The notes below the pieces were generated by a model that did not search any database, was not told where the DNA came from, and was given only the letters and a program-made list of their open reading frames with translations. DNA of 64,000 nt from Roseibium aquae (lineage in GTDB: Bacteria; Pseudomonadota; Alphaproteobacteria; Rhizobiales; Stappiaceae): positions 434,001 to 498,000 of the forward strand of contig NZ_VXDC01000001.1 of assembly GCF_008711285.1 (NCBI RefSeq), given 5' to 3'. This document shows, in pieces, positions 1 through 9,755 of the stretch (positions are counted from its first letter, which is position 1; the number at the start of each line of letters is the position of its first letter). A program made the position numbers and the translations under genes.

Positions 1-306
1 AGCACCCCCATTGAGGCTTTGCCCGACCCCTTGGCCCGGAACTCCAACCTTCCCGCGGATGCGCCGGCAACGGACGCAAACCGAGGCGCGGAAGGCGCGG
101 AGCAATGGCTGGTCCAGGTCGGCATCTGTACGCACCTTGGCTGCGTGCCCATGGGTGACGGCGCCGGCGAGTACAACGGCTGGTTCTGTCCGTGCCACGG
201 CTCGCATTACGATACGGCTGGCCGTATCCGCAAAGGCCCGGCACCGGAAAACCTTTTGATCCCGCCGTATCGGTTTGTCACCGATACCACGATCGAAATC
301 GGCTGA
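1..306 (+). CDS. petA: Ubiquinol-cytochrome c reductase iron-sulfur subunit (Rieske protein), 3' part
   Basis: The frame is open from the first base, so the N-terminal membrane anchor lies outside the window. About 101 C-terminal residues are present. Both Rieske cluster boxes are intact: CTHLGC (fragment residues 43-48) and CPCHGS (63-68), which supply the two Cys and two His ligands of the 2Fe-2S centre and the disulfide pair. In the family this subunit takes an electron from ubiquinol at the Qo site of the bc1 complex and passes it to cytochrome c1 on the periplasmic side. It lies 24 bases upstream of petB in the classic petABC operon. Identity is certain; only the 5' end is missing. Confidence 0.97.
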   Translation, partial: STPIEALPDPLARNSNLPADAPATDANRGAEGAEQWLVQVGICTHLGCVPMGDGAGEYNGWFCPCHGSHYDTAGRIRKGPAPENLLIPPYRFVTDTTIEIG

Positions 307-330
307 CGGCCAGGATTTGAGGAGAAACCC

Positions 331-1599
331 ATGGCTGGACATTCCAACTACGTTCCGCAGAGCGCGGCCGCCAAGTGGCTTGAGAGCCGCCTGCCGGTCA
401 TCTCGCTGGTGCGCGGATCCTTCGTCGACTTTCCGACCCCGAAGAACCTGAACTATTTCTGGACCTTCGGTGGTATCCTGTTCTTCATCCTGATCGCCCA
501 GATCCTCACCGGGGTCGTGCTGGCGATGCACTACACAGCCAGCACGACCATGGCGTTCGACAGTGTCGAAAAGATCATGCGCGACGTGAACTTCGGCTGG
601 CTCTTGCGCTATCTGCACGCCAACGGCGCGTCGATGTTCTTCATCGCGGTTTACATCCACATCTTCCGCGGTTTGTATTACGGGTCCTACAAGGCCCCGC
701 GCGAGGTTTCGTGGATCCTCGGTGTGATCATCTTCCTGCTGATGATGGCGACGGCGTTCATGGGCTACGTTCTGCCTTGGGGGCAAATGTCCTTCTGGGG
801 TGCGACCGTGATCACCAACCTGTTCTCCGCTTTGCCGCTCGTCGGTGAGAGTGTCGTGACATGGCTCTGGGGTGGCTTTGCGGTCGACAATCCGACCCTG
901 AACCGTTTCTTCTCGCTGCACTACCTGCTGCCGTTCATGATCTTCGGTGTTGTCCTGCTGCACGTGTGGGCGTTCCACACCACCGGCAACAACAACCCGA
1001 CCGGCGTGCAGCCCAAGTCCAAGCAGGACACGGTGCCGTTCCACCCTTACTACACGGTCAAGGATCTGTTCGCGATTGTGGTGTTCATGATCCTGTTCGC
1101 CTATTTCGTGTTCTACCTGCCGAACTATCTCGGCCATGCGGACAACTATATCGAGGCGAACCCGCTGGTGACGCCGGCGCACATTGTGCCCGAATGGTAC
1201 TTCCTGCCGTTCTACGCCATCCTGCGCGCCGTGCCGGACAAGCTTGGCGGGGTCGTGCTGATGTTCGGCGCCATTGCCGTGCTGTTCATCCTGCCTTGGC
1301 TCGACACGTCGAAGGTTCGCTCCGGTGCGTACCGGCCTCTGTTCAAGCAGTTCTTCTGGATTTTCGCCGCCAACGCCGTTGCTCTGGGGTATCTCGGCGC
1401 GATGCCGGCGGAGGGGATCTACGTGATCCTGTCGCAGATCTGCACAGCCATCTACTTCGCGTATTTCCTGATCGTTCTTCCGGTGCTGGGCTTCCTGGAA
1501 AAGCCGAACCCGGTTCCCACGTCCATTTCGGAATCCGTTCTGAAAGGCGGGGGATCAGGGACCCCGCTCGGTGCGGCAGCCGCACCGGAAACGAAGTAA
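331..1599 (+). CDS. petB: Cytochrome b subunit of the bc1 complex
   Basis: The 422-residue product has normal length for an alphaproteobacterial cytochrome b. The four haem-ligating histidines are His96 (RYLHANG), His110 (YIHIFRG), His197 (SLHYLLPF) and His211 (LHVWAFH), paired 14 apart as in the family. The Qo-site PEWY motif is at residues 287-290. Hydrophobic stretches match the usual eight membrane helices. The protein carries the low- and high-potential b haems and both quinone sites. A GAGGAGA ribosome-binding site precedes the ATG. It sits between petA and petC and is co-transcribed with them. Nothing is unusual. Confidence 0.98.
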   Translation: MAGHSNYVPQSAAAKWLESRLPVISLVRGSFVDFPTPKNLNYFWTFGGILFFILIAQILTGVVLAMHYTASTTMAFDSVEKIMRDVNFGWLLRYLHANGASMFFIAVYIHIFRGLYYGSYKAPREVSWILGVIIFLLMMATAFMGYVLPWGQMSFWGATVITNLFSALPLVGESVVTWLWGGFAVDNPTLNRFFSLHYLLPFMIFGVVLLHVWAFHTTGNNNPTGVQPKSKQDTVPFHPYYTVKDLFAIVVFMILFAYFVFYLPNYLGHADNYIEANPLVTPAHIVPEWYFLPFYAILRAVPDKLGGVVLMFGAIAVLFILPWLDTSKVRSGAYRPLFKQFFWIFAANAVALGYLGAMPAEGIYVILSQICTAIYFAYFLIVLPVLGFLEKPNPVPTSISESVLKGGGSGTPLGAAAAPETK

Positions 1600-1629
1600 A
1601 GCGAACCGGATCAGGAGTTATTTGAGACA

Positions 1630-2472
1630 ATGAAAACTATGATCAAAATGGTTCGCTCGCTGGCAGCGGTGGTGGCGCTTGGCGTCGCTGCCACCCCGGC
1701 CCTGGCGGCCGGCAAGAAGATCGAGATGAGCTATCAGTATTGGTCGTTCGCCGGTCCGTTCGGAACATACGATCGCGCGCAACTTCAGCGTGGGTTCAAG
1801 GTCTACCAGCAAAACTGCGCTGCCTGTCATGGCTTGAGCCGTGTCGCGTTCCGCAATCTGGCCGAGGATGGTGGGCCCAGTTTCACCGAGGACGAAGCCA
1901 AGGCGATCGCCGCGGAATACATCGTCATGGACGGGCCGGATGATTTCGGCGACATGTTCGAGCGGCCGGCGATCCTGGCCGACCGGTTCCCGTCGCCGTT
2001 CCCGAACGAGCAGGCGGCCCGCGCGGCCAACAACGGCGCTTATCCGCCCGACTTCTCGCTGCTTGCGAAGGCCCGCGCGCCCCAGCGCGGTTTCCCGAAC
2101 TTCGTATTCGACATCTTCACGCAGTATCAGGAAAGCGGTCCAGACTACATCTACTCTCTTCTGATGGGCTATGTAGAGCCGCCGGAAGGTAAGGAAGTCC
2201 CGGTTGGCCAGTATTACAACAAGTCGTTCCTGGCCGGTGAGTTCATTGCCATGGCGCCTCCGCTCTATGCCGAGTCGATCGAGTACACCGACGGCACTCC
2301 AATGACCGAGGAGCAGTATGCCAAGGATGTGGCGGCCTTCATGATGTGGGCTGCGGAACCCCACCTGGAAGACCGCAAGAAGATGGGTTTCCGTGTGATG
2401 ATCTTCCTGATCGTATTCGCCGGGATGCTGTACTTCACCAAGAACCGGGTCTGGCGCAACGTCGAGCATTGA
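1630..2472 (+). CDS. petC: Cytochrome c1
   Basis: The 280-residue product starts with a Sec signal peptide ending near AAGKK (residues 26-30). The haem c site CAACH is at residues 63-67, and Met208 in AMAPP is the expected axial ligand. A single C-terminal membrane helix (about 252-269) is followed by a positively charged tail, as in all cytochrome c1 proteins. It accepts electrons from the Rieske protein and reduces soluble or membrane-bound cytochrome c. It is the last gene of petABC: a strong intrinsic terminator begins 28 bases after the stop. Confidence 0.98.
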   Translation: MKTMIKMVRSLAAVVALGVAATPALAAGKKIEMSYQYWSFAGPFGTYDRAQLQRGFKVYQQNCAACHGLSRVAFRNLAEDGGPSFTEDEAKAIAAEYIVMDGPDDFGDMFERPAILADRFPSPFPNEQAARAANNGAYPPDFSLLAKARAPQRGFPNFVFDIFTQYQESGPDYIYSLLMGYVEPPEGKEVPVGQYYNKSFLAGEFIAMAPPLYAESIEYTDGTPMTEEQYAKDVAAFMMWAAEPHLEDRKKMGFRVMIFLIVFAGMLYFTKNRVWRNVEH

Positions 2473-2500
2473 TGGCGCGCTGTCAGACTTGAAATGAAGG

Positions 2501-2528
2501 GCCGCCGGTTGATCCGGCGGCTTTTTTT
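2501..2528 (+). terminator. Intrinsic terminator of petABC
   Basis: A perfect 8-bp stem (GCCGCCGG / CCGGCGGC, 2501-2508 and 2514-2521) with a 5-base loop is followed directly by seven T residues. It closes the bc1 operon before mtnP. Confidence 0.92.
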
Positions 2529-2553
2529 ATGGGGTGGCCATGGCGATTCCCAT

Positions 2554-2584
2554 TTGACAGAAGCACCTTCCCGGACCGTATAAC
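2554..2584 (+). promoter_or_regulatory. Probable sigma-70-type promoter for mtnP-apt
   Basis: A consensus -35 box TTGACA (2554-2559) and a -10 box TATAAC (2579-2584) are separated by 19 bases, slightly long. They lie just after the petC terminator and about 26 bases before the mtnP start. The match is by eye only. Confidence 0.5.
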
Positions 2585-2610
2585 TACGTTAAAACCAAGG
2601 GGATGCGAGC

Positions 2611-3480
<870 letters not shown>

Positions 3481-3664
3481 GTTATCGATCCCTTCGATGA
3501 TCCGGTATCCCGAGGCCACTTGTCCTGCGGCGGGAGCGAAATTCGTTTGATCCGTGCTGCAAACCAGACGAAGTTCGGAAGCTGGCAGCCAGGTTTAGGA
3601 TGTGGAACTGCGGTCCGGGAATGATGACCGGGGCCGTTCAGCCAGATAAGGAAAAGACATTTCC

Positions 3665-4213
3665 ATGACTGATCAGACAGTGCAGGATGAGTTGCTTGCG
3701 GCGATCCGGACCATCAAGGACTATCCGAAAGAAGGAATTCTGTTTCGCGATATCACGACCTTGCTTGGCAATGCCCGGGCGTTCCGGCGCGCGGTAGATG
3801 CGCTGGTTCAGCCGTGGGCGGGGTCCAAGGTGGACCAGATAGCCGGGATCGAGGCGCGGGGATTCATTCTGGGCGGTGCGGTGGCCCACCAGCTTTCGGC
3901 CGGCTTCGTTCCGATCCGCAAGAAGGGCAAGCTGCCCCATGACACTGTCCGGATCGCCTACTCTCTGGAGTATGGTCTGGACGAGATGGAAATGCACAAG
4001 GACGCGATCAAGCCGGGTGACAAAGTCATCGTGGTCGATGACCTGATCGCCACCGGCGGGACCGCGGAAGCAGCTTGCAAGCTGCTCAAATCCATGGGCG
4101 CCGACATTGTGGCCGCGTGCTTTATCGTCGATCTTCCCGATCTCGGTGGGCGGCGGAAGATCGAGGGCCTCGATGTTCCCGTCCGCACATTGGTTGAATT
4201 TCCCGGCCATTGA
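3665..4213 (+). CDS. apt: Adenine phosphoribosyltransferase
   Basis: The 182-residue product has the family length. The PRPP-binding loop [16 protein letters not shown] is at residues 121-136, and the adenine-specific [12 protein letters not shown] segment (63-74) is upstream of it. The enzyme makes AMP from adenine and PRPP in the cytoplasm. Its substrate adenine is the product of the preceding mtnP gene, 184 bases away. The stop codon is close to the start of bluB, which suggests co-transcription. Confidence 0.96.
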   Translation: MTDQTVQDELLAAIRTIKDYPKEGILFRDITTLLGNARAFRRAVDALVQPWAGSKVDQIAGIEARGFILGGAVAHQLSAGFVPIRKKGKLPHDTVRIAYSLEYGLDEMEMHKDAIKPGDKVIVVDDLIATGGTAEAACKLLKSMGADIVAACFIVDLPDLGGRRKIEGLDVPVRTLVEFPGH

Positions 4214-4227
4214 GCGCGAGGTCCAGT

Positions 4228-4878
4228 ATGGCGGCATCTTCGCCGGACTTTGACGCCTGTTTTCAGGCCCAATTCGAGGCCCTTTTGAGATGGCGCCGGG
4301 ACGTCCGGCGGTTTTTGGACAAACCGGTTGACGCGCAAGTGATCGACCGGGTTCTCGCGCTGGCCGATCTGTCACCTTCCGTTGGCAACAGCCAGCCTTG
4401 GCGCGTAGTGCGCGTGCGTTCCGATCACCGCCGCATGGAGGTGGCCCGTGTCTTCGAAGAGGCGAACGCCGCTGCGCTCGCCGGTTACGGTGCCCATACC
4501 GACCGGGGGCTGATGTATGCGGGTCTGAAATTGGCGGGACTGCGGGAGGCTCCTGTCCACCTGGCCGTGTTCAGCGAGTCCGGACCTGTCCAGGGACAGG
4601 GCCTTGGCCGCGCGACCATGCCGGAAACCTTGGCTTATTCGACCGTGGGCATGATTCAGACGCTGTGGTTGAGCGCCAGAATGCTGGGATTGGGCGTGGG
4701 GTGGGTATCGATTCTGAAGCCGGACCGGCTTACGGAAATCCTCGAAGTTGACCCGGCTTGGCAATTCATAGCTTATCTATGCGTGGGCTATCCGGAAGAA
4801 GAGCATACCGACCCGGAACTGGAGCGCGCCGGTTGGCAGGAACGCACACCGATGGATACCCGGATCTTGGACCGCTAA
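4228..4878 (+). CDS. bluB: 5,6-dimethylbenzimidazole synthase
   Basis: The 216-residue nitroreductase-fold protein carries BluB features: RWRRDVRRF near the N-terminus, SPSVGNSQPWR for flavin binding, and the VGWVSIL segment over the flavin. BluB destroys reduced FMN with oxygen to make the lower ligand of vitamin B12. I chose the ATG at 4228 because GAGG lies seven bases upstream. An in-frame TTG at 4210 overlaps the apt stop and would add six residues. No other cobalamin gene is nearby, so the placement reflects the apt operon rather than a cob cluster. Confidence 0.88.
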   Translation: MAASSPDFDACFQAQFEALLRWRRDVRRFLDKPVDAQVIDRVLALADLSPSVGNSQPWRVVRVRSDHRRMEVARVFEEANAAALAGYGAHTDRGLMYAGLKLAGLREAPVHLAVFSESGPVQGQGLGRATMPETLAYSTVGMIQTLWLSARMLGLGVGWVSILKPDRLTEILEVDPAWQFIAYLCVGYPEEEHTDPELERAGWQERTPMDTRILDR

Positions 4879-4889
4879 GGAAACACCCG

Positions 4890-5369
4890 ATGAGCTTGAC
4901 CATTCGACCGATCGAAGATGAGGACCACGGCGCCGTTCATCAGTTGTTGGCCGAACGCTGGGCTGGCCCCGATATCCTCCTCGACGGGCAGATGGTCGAT
5001 GCCTCCCGTCTGCCCGGATATGTGGCTGTCCTTGGCAATGAAATGGTCGGTCTGGTGACGTTCATCAAACGCGAAAACGAGTGGGAGATCCTGACGCTGG
5101 ACAGCCTGCAACGCTGGAGCGGCACCGGAACCGAGCTCCTCAACGCTGTCATCGATGATGCCCGGGAGGCCGGGGTGAAGCGGCTGACCGTACGCACGTC
5201 AAACGACAATCTCGACGCTTTCCGGTTCTATCAGAGGCGGGGCTTCCGTCTGGAACGGGTGACCCCCGGCGTGATTGAGGAAGAGCGCGAGAGGAAGCCG
5301 GAAATCCCGCTCCGCGGCGATTATGGCATCGAAATCCGGGATGAAGTCCTGTTCGCCCGCGCCCTGTAG
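4890..5369 (+). CDS. GNAT family N-acetyltransferase
   Basis: The 159-residue protein has the GNAT order: beta strands with LGNEMVGLVTF (about 47-57), an acetyl-CoA-binding region around RWSGTGTELLN (Q/R-x-x-G-x-G/A pattern), and the C-terminal NLDAFRFYQRRGFRLE motif shared by RimI-like members. Its substrate cannot be deduced. The ATG at 4890 follows AAGGAAAC and lies 11 bases after bluB, so it is probably the last gene of the plus-strand operon. The reading frame is open further upstream, but that part overlaps bluB. Confidence 0.85.
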   Translation: MSLTIRPIEDEDHGAVHQLLAERWAGPDILLDGQMVDASRLPGYVAVLGNEMVGLVTFIKRENEWEILTLDSLQRWSGTGTELLNAVIDDAREAGVKRLTVRTSNDNLDAFRFYQRRGFRLERVTPGVIEEERERKPEIPLRGDYGIEIRDEVLFARAL

Positions 5370-5473
5370 CGCGCGCTGGGAAACGCCGGCGTTCGCAACC
5401 GGCCATGTCCGGCCGATTGCCCGCGGGTCGGTCCGCAGGGCCATCCTGCTGGATGACGAACCTCCGGCATTGC

Positions 5474-5959
5474 TCAGGTCCGGGCCGGCCGGCGCTCGAG
5501 AAAGACCTTGCTCTTGAAAAAGAAGACCGGAGTTCCGTTCTGGTTTACGCCGTGATTGTCGGCGAACACCAATCCCCAGCCGGGCCGGGAAGCTGAGGCT
5601 TTCTTGCCGGTCACGATGCTGTGGTAAGTCACAGTGTCCCCGGCATAGACGGGTTTCAGCCACTTGAGCTGCTCAAAGCCCGGTGAGGGGCCGTAGCGGC
5701 CATGTGCGATGCCGGCCTTCTCGGCGGCAGCTTCCTTCGCTTGATGCGTTGCTACCAGGAGCTTCATGTAAACCGACGCGGTATGCCAGCCCGAGGCGCA
5801 AAGCCGGCCGAAATGCGAGCGTGCCGCTTCGTCCTCGCTCATGTGGAAAGGCTGGGGATCGAATTTCCCGGCAAACCGGATGATGCTGTCCGCGGTGAAG
5901 GTGTAGGAGCCCAGATCGAGGCGCGCACCTTCTTCCATGTCTTCGAAAAAGCCGCTCAT
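5474..5959 (-). CDS. MaoC-like hot-dog-fold hydratase (second of a pair)
   Basis: The 161-residue protein has a single MaoC/R-hydratase domain with the catalytic segment KFDPQPFHMSEDEA (Asp and His positions of hydratase 2) and the ASGWHTASVYMKLL helix. Members hydrate or dehydrate enoyl-CoA or related thioesters. It overlaps the upstream paralogue by ATGA (5956-5959), so the two are translationally coupled and may form a heterodimer. The native substrate is unknown. Confidence 0.85.
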   Translation of the reverse strand: MSGFFEDMEEGARLDLGSYTFTADSIIRFAGKFDPQPFHMSEDEAARSHFGRLCASGWHTASVYMKLLVATHQAKEAAAEKAGIAHGRYGPSPGFEQLKWLKPVYAGDTVTYHSIVTGKKASASRPGWGLVFADNHGVNQNGTPVFFFKSKVFLERRPART

Positions 5960-6441
5960 GCACCGCCCTTCCGCTTCAGGAACATGACCGGATTTTCATA
6001 AGTGGCGACCAGCGCCTTGTCCTGGTTCGCAAGCGACACCAACAGGGTCACGAGGCCCATCTCGTCACGGGACTGCAGGGGCCGTGTCGCGAGAATTTCA
6101 GCCGTCCCGGTCAAGGTGTCCCCCGGCATCACGGGCCGCTTCCAAGACAGGGTGTTGATGCCTGGAGAGCCCTGGCAGGAGCTGTGTCCGATCAAGCCAT
6201 CATACAGCAGCTTCATGCCAAGGCAGGCCGTATGCCAGCCAGATGCGGCCAGTCCGCCCAGCATGGAGTCGGATCCGGCTTTCGGATCGAGATGAAAAGG
6301 CTGCGGGTCGAACTCGGAAGCGAATTCGATGATGGCGTCTTCCGACACTGCGATCGAACCCAGGTCGTAGCGCTGCCCCGCCTCGAAGTCTTCGAAATAC
6401 AGATACTGTTTCATGGCGCTCATGTAACCGAAGGCAAACAA
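5956..6441 (-). CDS. MaoC-like hot-dog-fold hydratase (first of a pair)
   Basis: This paralogue of the downstream gene has the same layout, with EFDPQPFHLDPKAG as the active-site segment and AASGWHTACLGMKLL. The start is uncertain: a TTG at 6441 lies 11 bases after AAGGAG, whereas ATGs at 6423 and 6414 fit the paralogue's shorter N-terminus but have no ribosome-binding site. The gene is divergent from an O-methyltransferase; an AT-rich intergenic region with a long palindrome lies between. This suggests joint regulation of one pathway. Confidence 0.83.
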   Translation of the reverse strand: MFAFGYMSAMKQYLYFEDFEAGQRYDLGSIAVSEDAIIEFASEFDPQPFHLDPKAGSDSMLGGLAASGWHTACLGMKLLYDGLIGHSSCQGSPGINTLSWKRPVMPGDTLTGTAEILATRPLQSRDEMGLVTLLVSLANQDKALVATYENPVMFLKRKGGA

Positions 6442-6469
6442 TTTTGCGAGCTCTCCTTTCTTATCGAAG

Positions 6470-6483
6470 TTTTCTCAAGAAAA
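6470..6483. promoter_or_regulatory. Short inverted repeat upstream of the MaoC pair
   Basis: TTTTCT and AGAAAA are separated by CA just upstream of the ribosome-binding site of the first MaoC gene. It may be a regulatory hairpin or operator; no function can be assigned. Confidence 0.3.
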
Positions 6484-6533
6484 GGAACGAAAATACAATG
6501 TTTTAATGCACCGAAATCACAGTAGTGAATGAA

Positions 6534-6561
6534 ATTGCAAAATTCATCTGAATTTTGCAAT
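6534..6561. promoter_or_regulatory. Perfect 13-bp inverted repeat, probable operator
   Basis: ATTGCAAAATTCA is followed after TC by its exact reverse complement TGAATTTTGCAAT. The repeat sits in the divergent intergenic region between the MaoC pair and the O-methyltransferase, and its right arm contains the likely -35 box of the latter. A dimeric repressor bound here would block that promoter. Confidence 0.65.
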
Positions 6562-6582
6562 GCGATAAGATGTGATTATAAT
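6555..6582 (+). promoter_or_regulatory. Probable promoter of the O-methyltransferase gene
   Basis: TTGCAA (6555-6560) and a perfect TATAAT (6577-6582) are separated by 16 bases. The -35 box lies within the right arm of the 13-bp inverted repeat. Confidence 0.55.
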
Positions 6583-6673
6583 GGATATTGAGCACGTACG
6601 CGGACGGTTCTGATCTGTTTGCATTCTTTATGAGTTCAATGAGATATTTAACAGGAGGTTTGAGATACATTCG

Positions 6674-7696
6674 ATGGGATATGCAGCGCCTTTGGAGACT
6701 GCCGAATCAATCTCGGAAATTGCCTTTGCTTTCATGGGGTCGAAGGCTCTTTTCGCCGGTTTGCACGTCGATCTTTTTTCCGCTCTTTCGGAGAAGCCCC
6801 TGACCGCCGAGGAGGTCGCCGCCTCGACCGGTCTTGACGTGGACCGGGCGACAACCCTTCTCACGGCCCTGACAGCGCTCGGCTTGCTGACGCGCGATGG
6901 CAGCGGCTTTTCGAATTCGCCGGCGGCCGAGAGTTTTCTGGTCAAAGGCAAGAAGTACGATTTTGGAGATTATTTGCGGTTCCAGATCGACCAGCAGATG
7001 TATCCGTTCATGACGCAATTGAATGCCGCGATGACCGGCTCACTCGATGAACTGCAGGTTGCATCCTACGCGGAGTGGTTTTCCGACCCGGAACAGGCGC
7101 GGCTTTATTCGCGCTCGCAACACGCCGGATCGCTCGGGCCGGGACGCGGGCTCGGCAAGAAAGTGGATCTATCACACGCGCGAACTCTTCTGGATGTTGG
7201 TGGGGGGACGGGGGCGTTTTCCATCTCGCTGTGCAAGATCTACGAAAACCTGTCCTCAACCATCCTCGACTTCCCCACGGTCGCCGCTGTCGGCCGCGAC
7301 TTCATCGCGGAGGAGGGATTGTCGGACCGGATCCGCTATCAGCCCGGAAACGCGCTCACGGATCCTTGGCCGCAAACAGCCGACGCGGTGCTGATGTCCT
7401 ATCTTTTTTCCGGCGTTCCGGGAAAAAGCCTCCCGGGGCTGGTGCGCCAGAGCTTTGCCACGTTAACGCCGGGCGGACGCTGCATGGTGCATGATTTCAT
7501 GGTGGACGAAAGCCGGGAGGGGCCGAAGCTTGCCGCGCTCTGGCAGCTTCAGCACACCGCTTTCAATCCGCAGGCCAAGTCGGTCACCAGCGATTATGTT
7601 GCAGGCCTCATGGAAGCCGCTGGTTTCATCGATATCGAGGTGTCGGTCATGATCCCGGGCCTGACCATGCTGGTCCATGGCCGAAGACCGGATTGA
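6674..7696 (+). CDS. O-methyltransferase with N-terminal dimerisation domain
   Basis: The 340-residue protein has a winged-helix dimerisation domain (about 10-95: FAFMGSKALFAGLHVDLF, STGLD...LLTALTALGLL) followed by a class I SAM domain with motif I LDVGGGTGAF. This is the plant-type / hydroxyneurosporene / acetylserotonin methyltransferase family, which methylates hydroxyl groups of small aromatic or isoprenoid substrates. A strong AGGAGG lies 15 bases before the ATG, longer than usual, and no better in-frame start is seen. It stands alone on the plus strand, divergent from two hydratases. No carotenoid or bacteriochlorophyll genes are near, so crtF identity is not supported. Confidence 0.85.
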   Translation: MGYAAPLETAESISEIAFAFMGSKALFAGLHVDLFSALSEKPLTAEEVAASTGLDVDRATTLLTALTALGLLTRDGSGFSNSPAAESFLVKGKKYDFGDYLRFQIDQQMYPFMTQLNAAMTGSLDELQVASYAEWFSDPEQARLYSRSQHAGSLGPGRGLGKKVDLSHARTLLDVGGGTGAFSISLCKIYENLSSTILDFPTVAAVGRDFIAEEGLSDRIRYQPGNALTDPWPQTADAVLMSYLFSGVPGKSLPGLVRQSFATLTPGGRCMVHDFMVDESREGPKLAALWQLQHTAFNPQAKSVTSDYVAGLMEAAGFIDIEVSVMIPGLTMLVHGRRPD

Positions 7697-7733
7697 GCCG
7701 CGCGTTTGCCCTTCGCGGCTGGTGCTATCGCAT

Positions 7734-7755
7734 GGGCGTTTTGTTTGAAACGCCC
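7734..7755. repeat. Dispersed palindrome, copy 1
   Basis: GGGCGTTT and AAACGCCC flank a 6-base loop between two convergent genes. The element and its downstream flank CAAAGATNCG recur at 24142, again between convergent genes. It lacks a T-tract on either strand, so it is not a classical terminator. Confidence 0.6.
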
Positions 7756-7823
7756 AAAGATACGGGGCCACAAAGACGAACAGTTTCGGGCGTGAAACCG
7801 GTTCCGATTAAACGCCCGCTGAC

Positions 7824-9599
7824 CTAAAGCGGCCAGAAGACCAGGATCCCGGGAAGGGCGACAGCCATCACCAGGAGTTCGAGCGGCAGACCCATGCGCC
7901 AATAGTCGCCGAAGCGATAGCCGCCGGGGCCCATGATGATCGTGTTGTTCTTGTGGCCGATCGGAGTCAGGAAAGCGCAGGATGCGGCCACCGCAACCCC
8001 CATCAGGAACGCATCCGGATTGACGCCCAGCGTTGTGGCGATCTGAACGCCGATCGGGGCGGCGATCAGGCAGGTCGCCACGTTGTTCAGAAAATCCGAC
8101 AGAGTCATTGTCACGAACATCAGGACAGCCAGCGTCACCCATGCCGGCGCGGTGTGGGTGAGCGCGACTATTCCGTCGGCGATCAGTTGGGCATTGCCCG
8201 CGGCCTCAAAAGCCTCGCCGAGCGGGATCAGCGATGCGAGGAGAACAATCACCTTCCATTCGACCGCGTCATACACTTCCGACCCGCCGAGAAGGCCGCT
8301 GACAGCATACAAAATGGCACAGGCTGCGAGCGCCACAGGCAGGTAGACAAGCCCGCTGACAGCCGCCGCGATGGCCAGCGCAAACCCTGCGATCGCAGGC
8401 CAGGCCTTGTTGCGTTGCACGACATGTGTGTCCCGGCCCTCCAGCGGCAGGACGCCCATCCAGTGTGTCGTCGTTTCGATCCGTTCCTTGGGGCCCAGCA
8501 GAAGCAGAACGTCGCCCGGCCGGATGACCATGTGCCGCACACGCGTGTGCACGTGCCGCCCCTGCCGCGAGATCCCAAGCAGCGTGACACCTTGGCGGGC
8601 CGCAAGATTCAACCCAGTGGCCGTCCGGCCGGCGACGCGCGCGCTTTCAGGAACAATGGCTTCCTTCAAGGTGAGGCCGCCGCCAGTCAAACCGCCTTCG
8701 TGCTTTTCCGATTTGGCGAAATCGAGTTTTGCCGCTCCCATGAAGCTTTCTATGGACTTGGGATCGCCTTCCACGACCAGATAATCCCCCTCCATGATCC
8801 GTTCCCGCCGCGCGAAACCGCTGGTGCGGCGGCCGTCCCTGACCAGTCCGAGCAGGTTGATGTCTTTCTCGTCGGCCAGCGGATAAAGATCTGCGAGCAT
8901 CAAGGGCTCTTCGGCGGACAATTTGCCCACCTTGAGTTCAGCCACGTAGAGGCTCTCAGCCGGATCCTCGGCCTCGATCTCGGCATGGAAACGCTTCGGC
9001 AACAGCCGCCATCCCAGAAGCGTTATGAAGGCGATGCCCGAAACCGCGACGATCAGGCCGACCGGAGCGAAGTCGAACATTTGGAAGGGAGCGCCAAGGG
9101 CATCGTCCCGGTATTGCGCGATCACGATATTCGGCGGTGTTCCGATGAGGGTGATCATCCCGCCGAGGATCGTCGCGAATGACAGCGGCATCAGGGAGAG
9201 CCCGGCGGCGCGCGCCGCCTTTCTGGCTGCTTCGAGATCGAGCGGCATCAACAGGGCGAGGGCAGCCACATTGTTGATGATGGCCGACAAACCCGCGCCA
9301 GCCACCGAGAGAATTCCAATATGTGCGGGCAGGGGGCGGTCGGCCTTGAGAAGCCGGCCGGCCAGCATTTCGATCGCCCCGGAGTTCATCAAGCCCCGTG
9401 ACACGATCAGGACCAAAGCGATGATGATCACGGCGGGATGTCCGAAGCCGGAAAACACGCTGTCCGCAGGAACAAGGCCCAGGATGGTGCCCAGGATCAG
9501 GGCTGCGAAGGCTACGAGGTCGTATCGGATCCGCCCCGAGATCAGCAAAGCGAACACAATGCCGAATAGGCCGAACAACACTGCTTGATCGAAAGTCAC
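7824..9599 (-). CDS. SLC13 (DASS) family anion transporter with two TrkA-C domains
   Basis: The 591-residue membrane protein has two transport halves separated by a soluble insert. The first half contains SAIINNVAALALLMP and LIGTPPNIVIAQY, and the second contains SDFLNNVATCLIAAP and LTPIGHKNNTIIMGPGG. These are the SNT-type signatures that bind substrate and Na+ in the family. The insert (about 210-395) holds two RCK-C/TrkA-C domains. Members with this architecture move sulfate or dicarboxylates. The substrate is not fixed by sequence, and there are no sulfur-assimilation genes beside it. The 3' end faces the convergent O-methyltransferase. Confidence 0.88.
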   Translation of the reverse strand: MTFDQAVLFGLFGIVFALLISGRIRYDLVAFAALILGTILGLVPADSVFSGFGHPAVIIIALVLIVSRGLMNSGAIEMLAGRLLKADRPLPAHIGILSVAGAGLSAIINNVAALALLMPLDLEAARKAARAAGLSLMPLSFATILGGMITLIGTPPNIVIAQYRDDALGAPFQMFDFAPVGLIVAVSGIAFITLLGWRLLPKRFHAEIEAEDPAESLYVAELKVGKLSAEEPLMLADLYPLADEKDINLLGLVRDGRRTSGFARRERIMEGDYLVVEGDPKSIESFMGAAKLDFAKSEKHEGGLTGGGLTLKEAIVPESARVAGRTATGLNLAARQGVTLLGISRQGRHVHTRVRHMVIRPGDVLLLLGPKERIETTTHWMGVLPLEGRDTHVVQRNKAWPAIAGFALAIAAAVSGLVYLPVALAACAILYAVSGLLGGSEVYDAVEWKVIVLLASLIPLGEAFEAAGNAQLIADGIVALTHTAPAWVTLAVLMFVTMTLSDFLNNVATCLIAAPIGVQIATTLGVNPDAFLMGVAVAASCAFLTPIGHKNNTIIMGPGGYRFGDYWRMGLPLELLVMAVALPGILVFWPL

Positions 9600-9755
9600 G
9601 CAGAACCTCTCCTCTGGGCAGATCGGGCCAGAGCATCCTTTTCCGGCCAGACGGAAGCGCAGCGCCTCGATCTGACCGGGGATTGCTCTTGTGACCGCAC
9701 CATAAGGATGGATTCAGACCCCGAACACCCCGGAGCATAACGGACACGGACCGTG

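Noticed and set aside
6674..7696. Identification as hydroxyneurosporene methyltransferase (CrtF)
   Set aside because: The fold is shared, but there are no carotenoid or photosynthesis genes nearby and specificity cannot be read from sequence.
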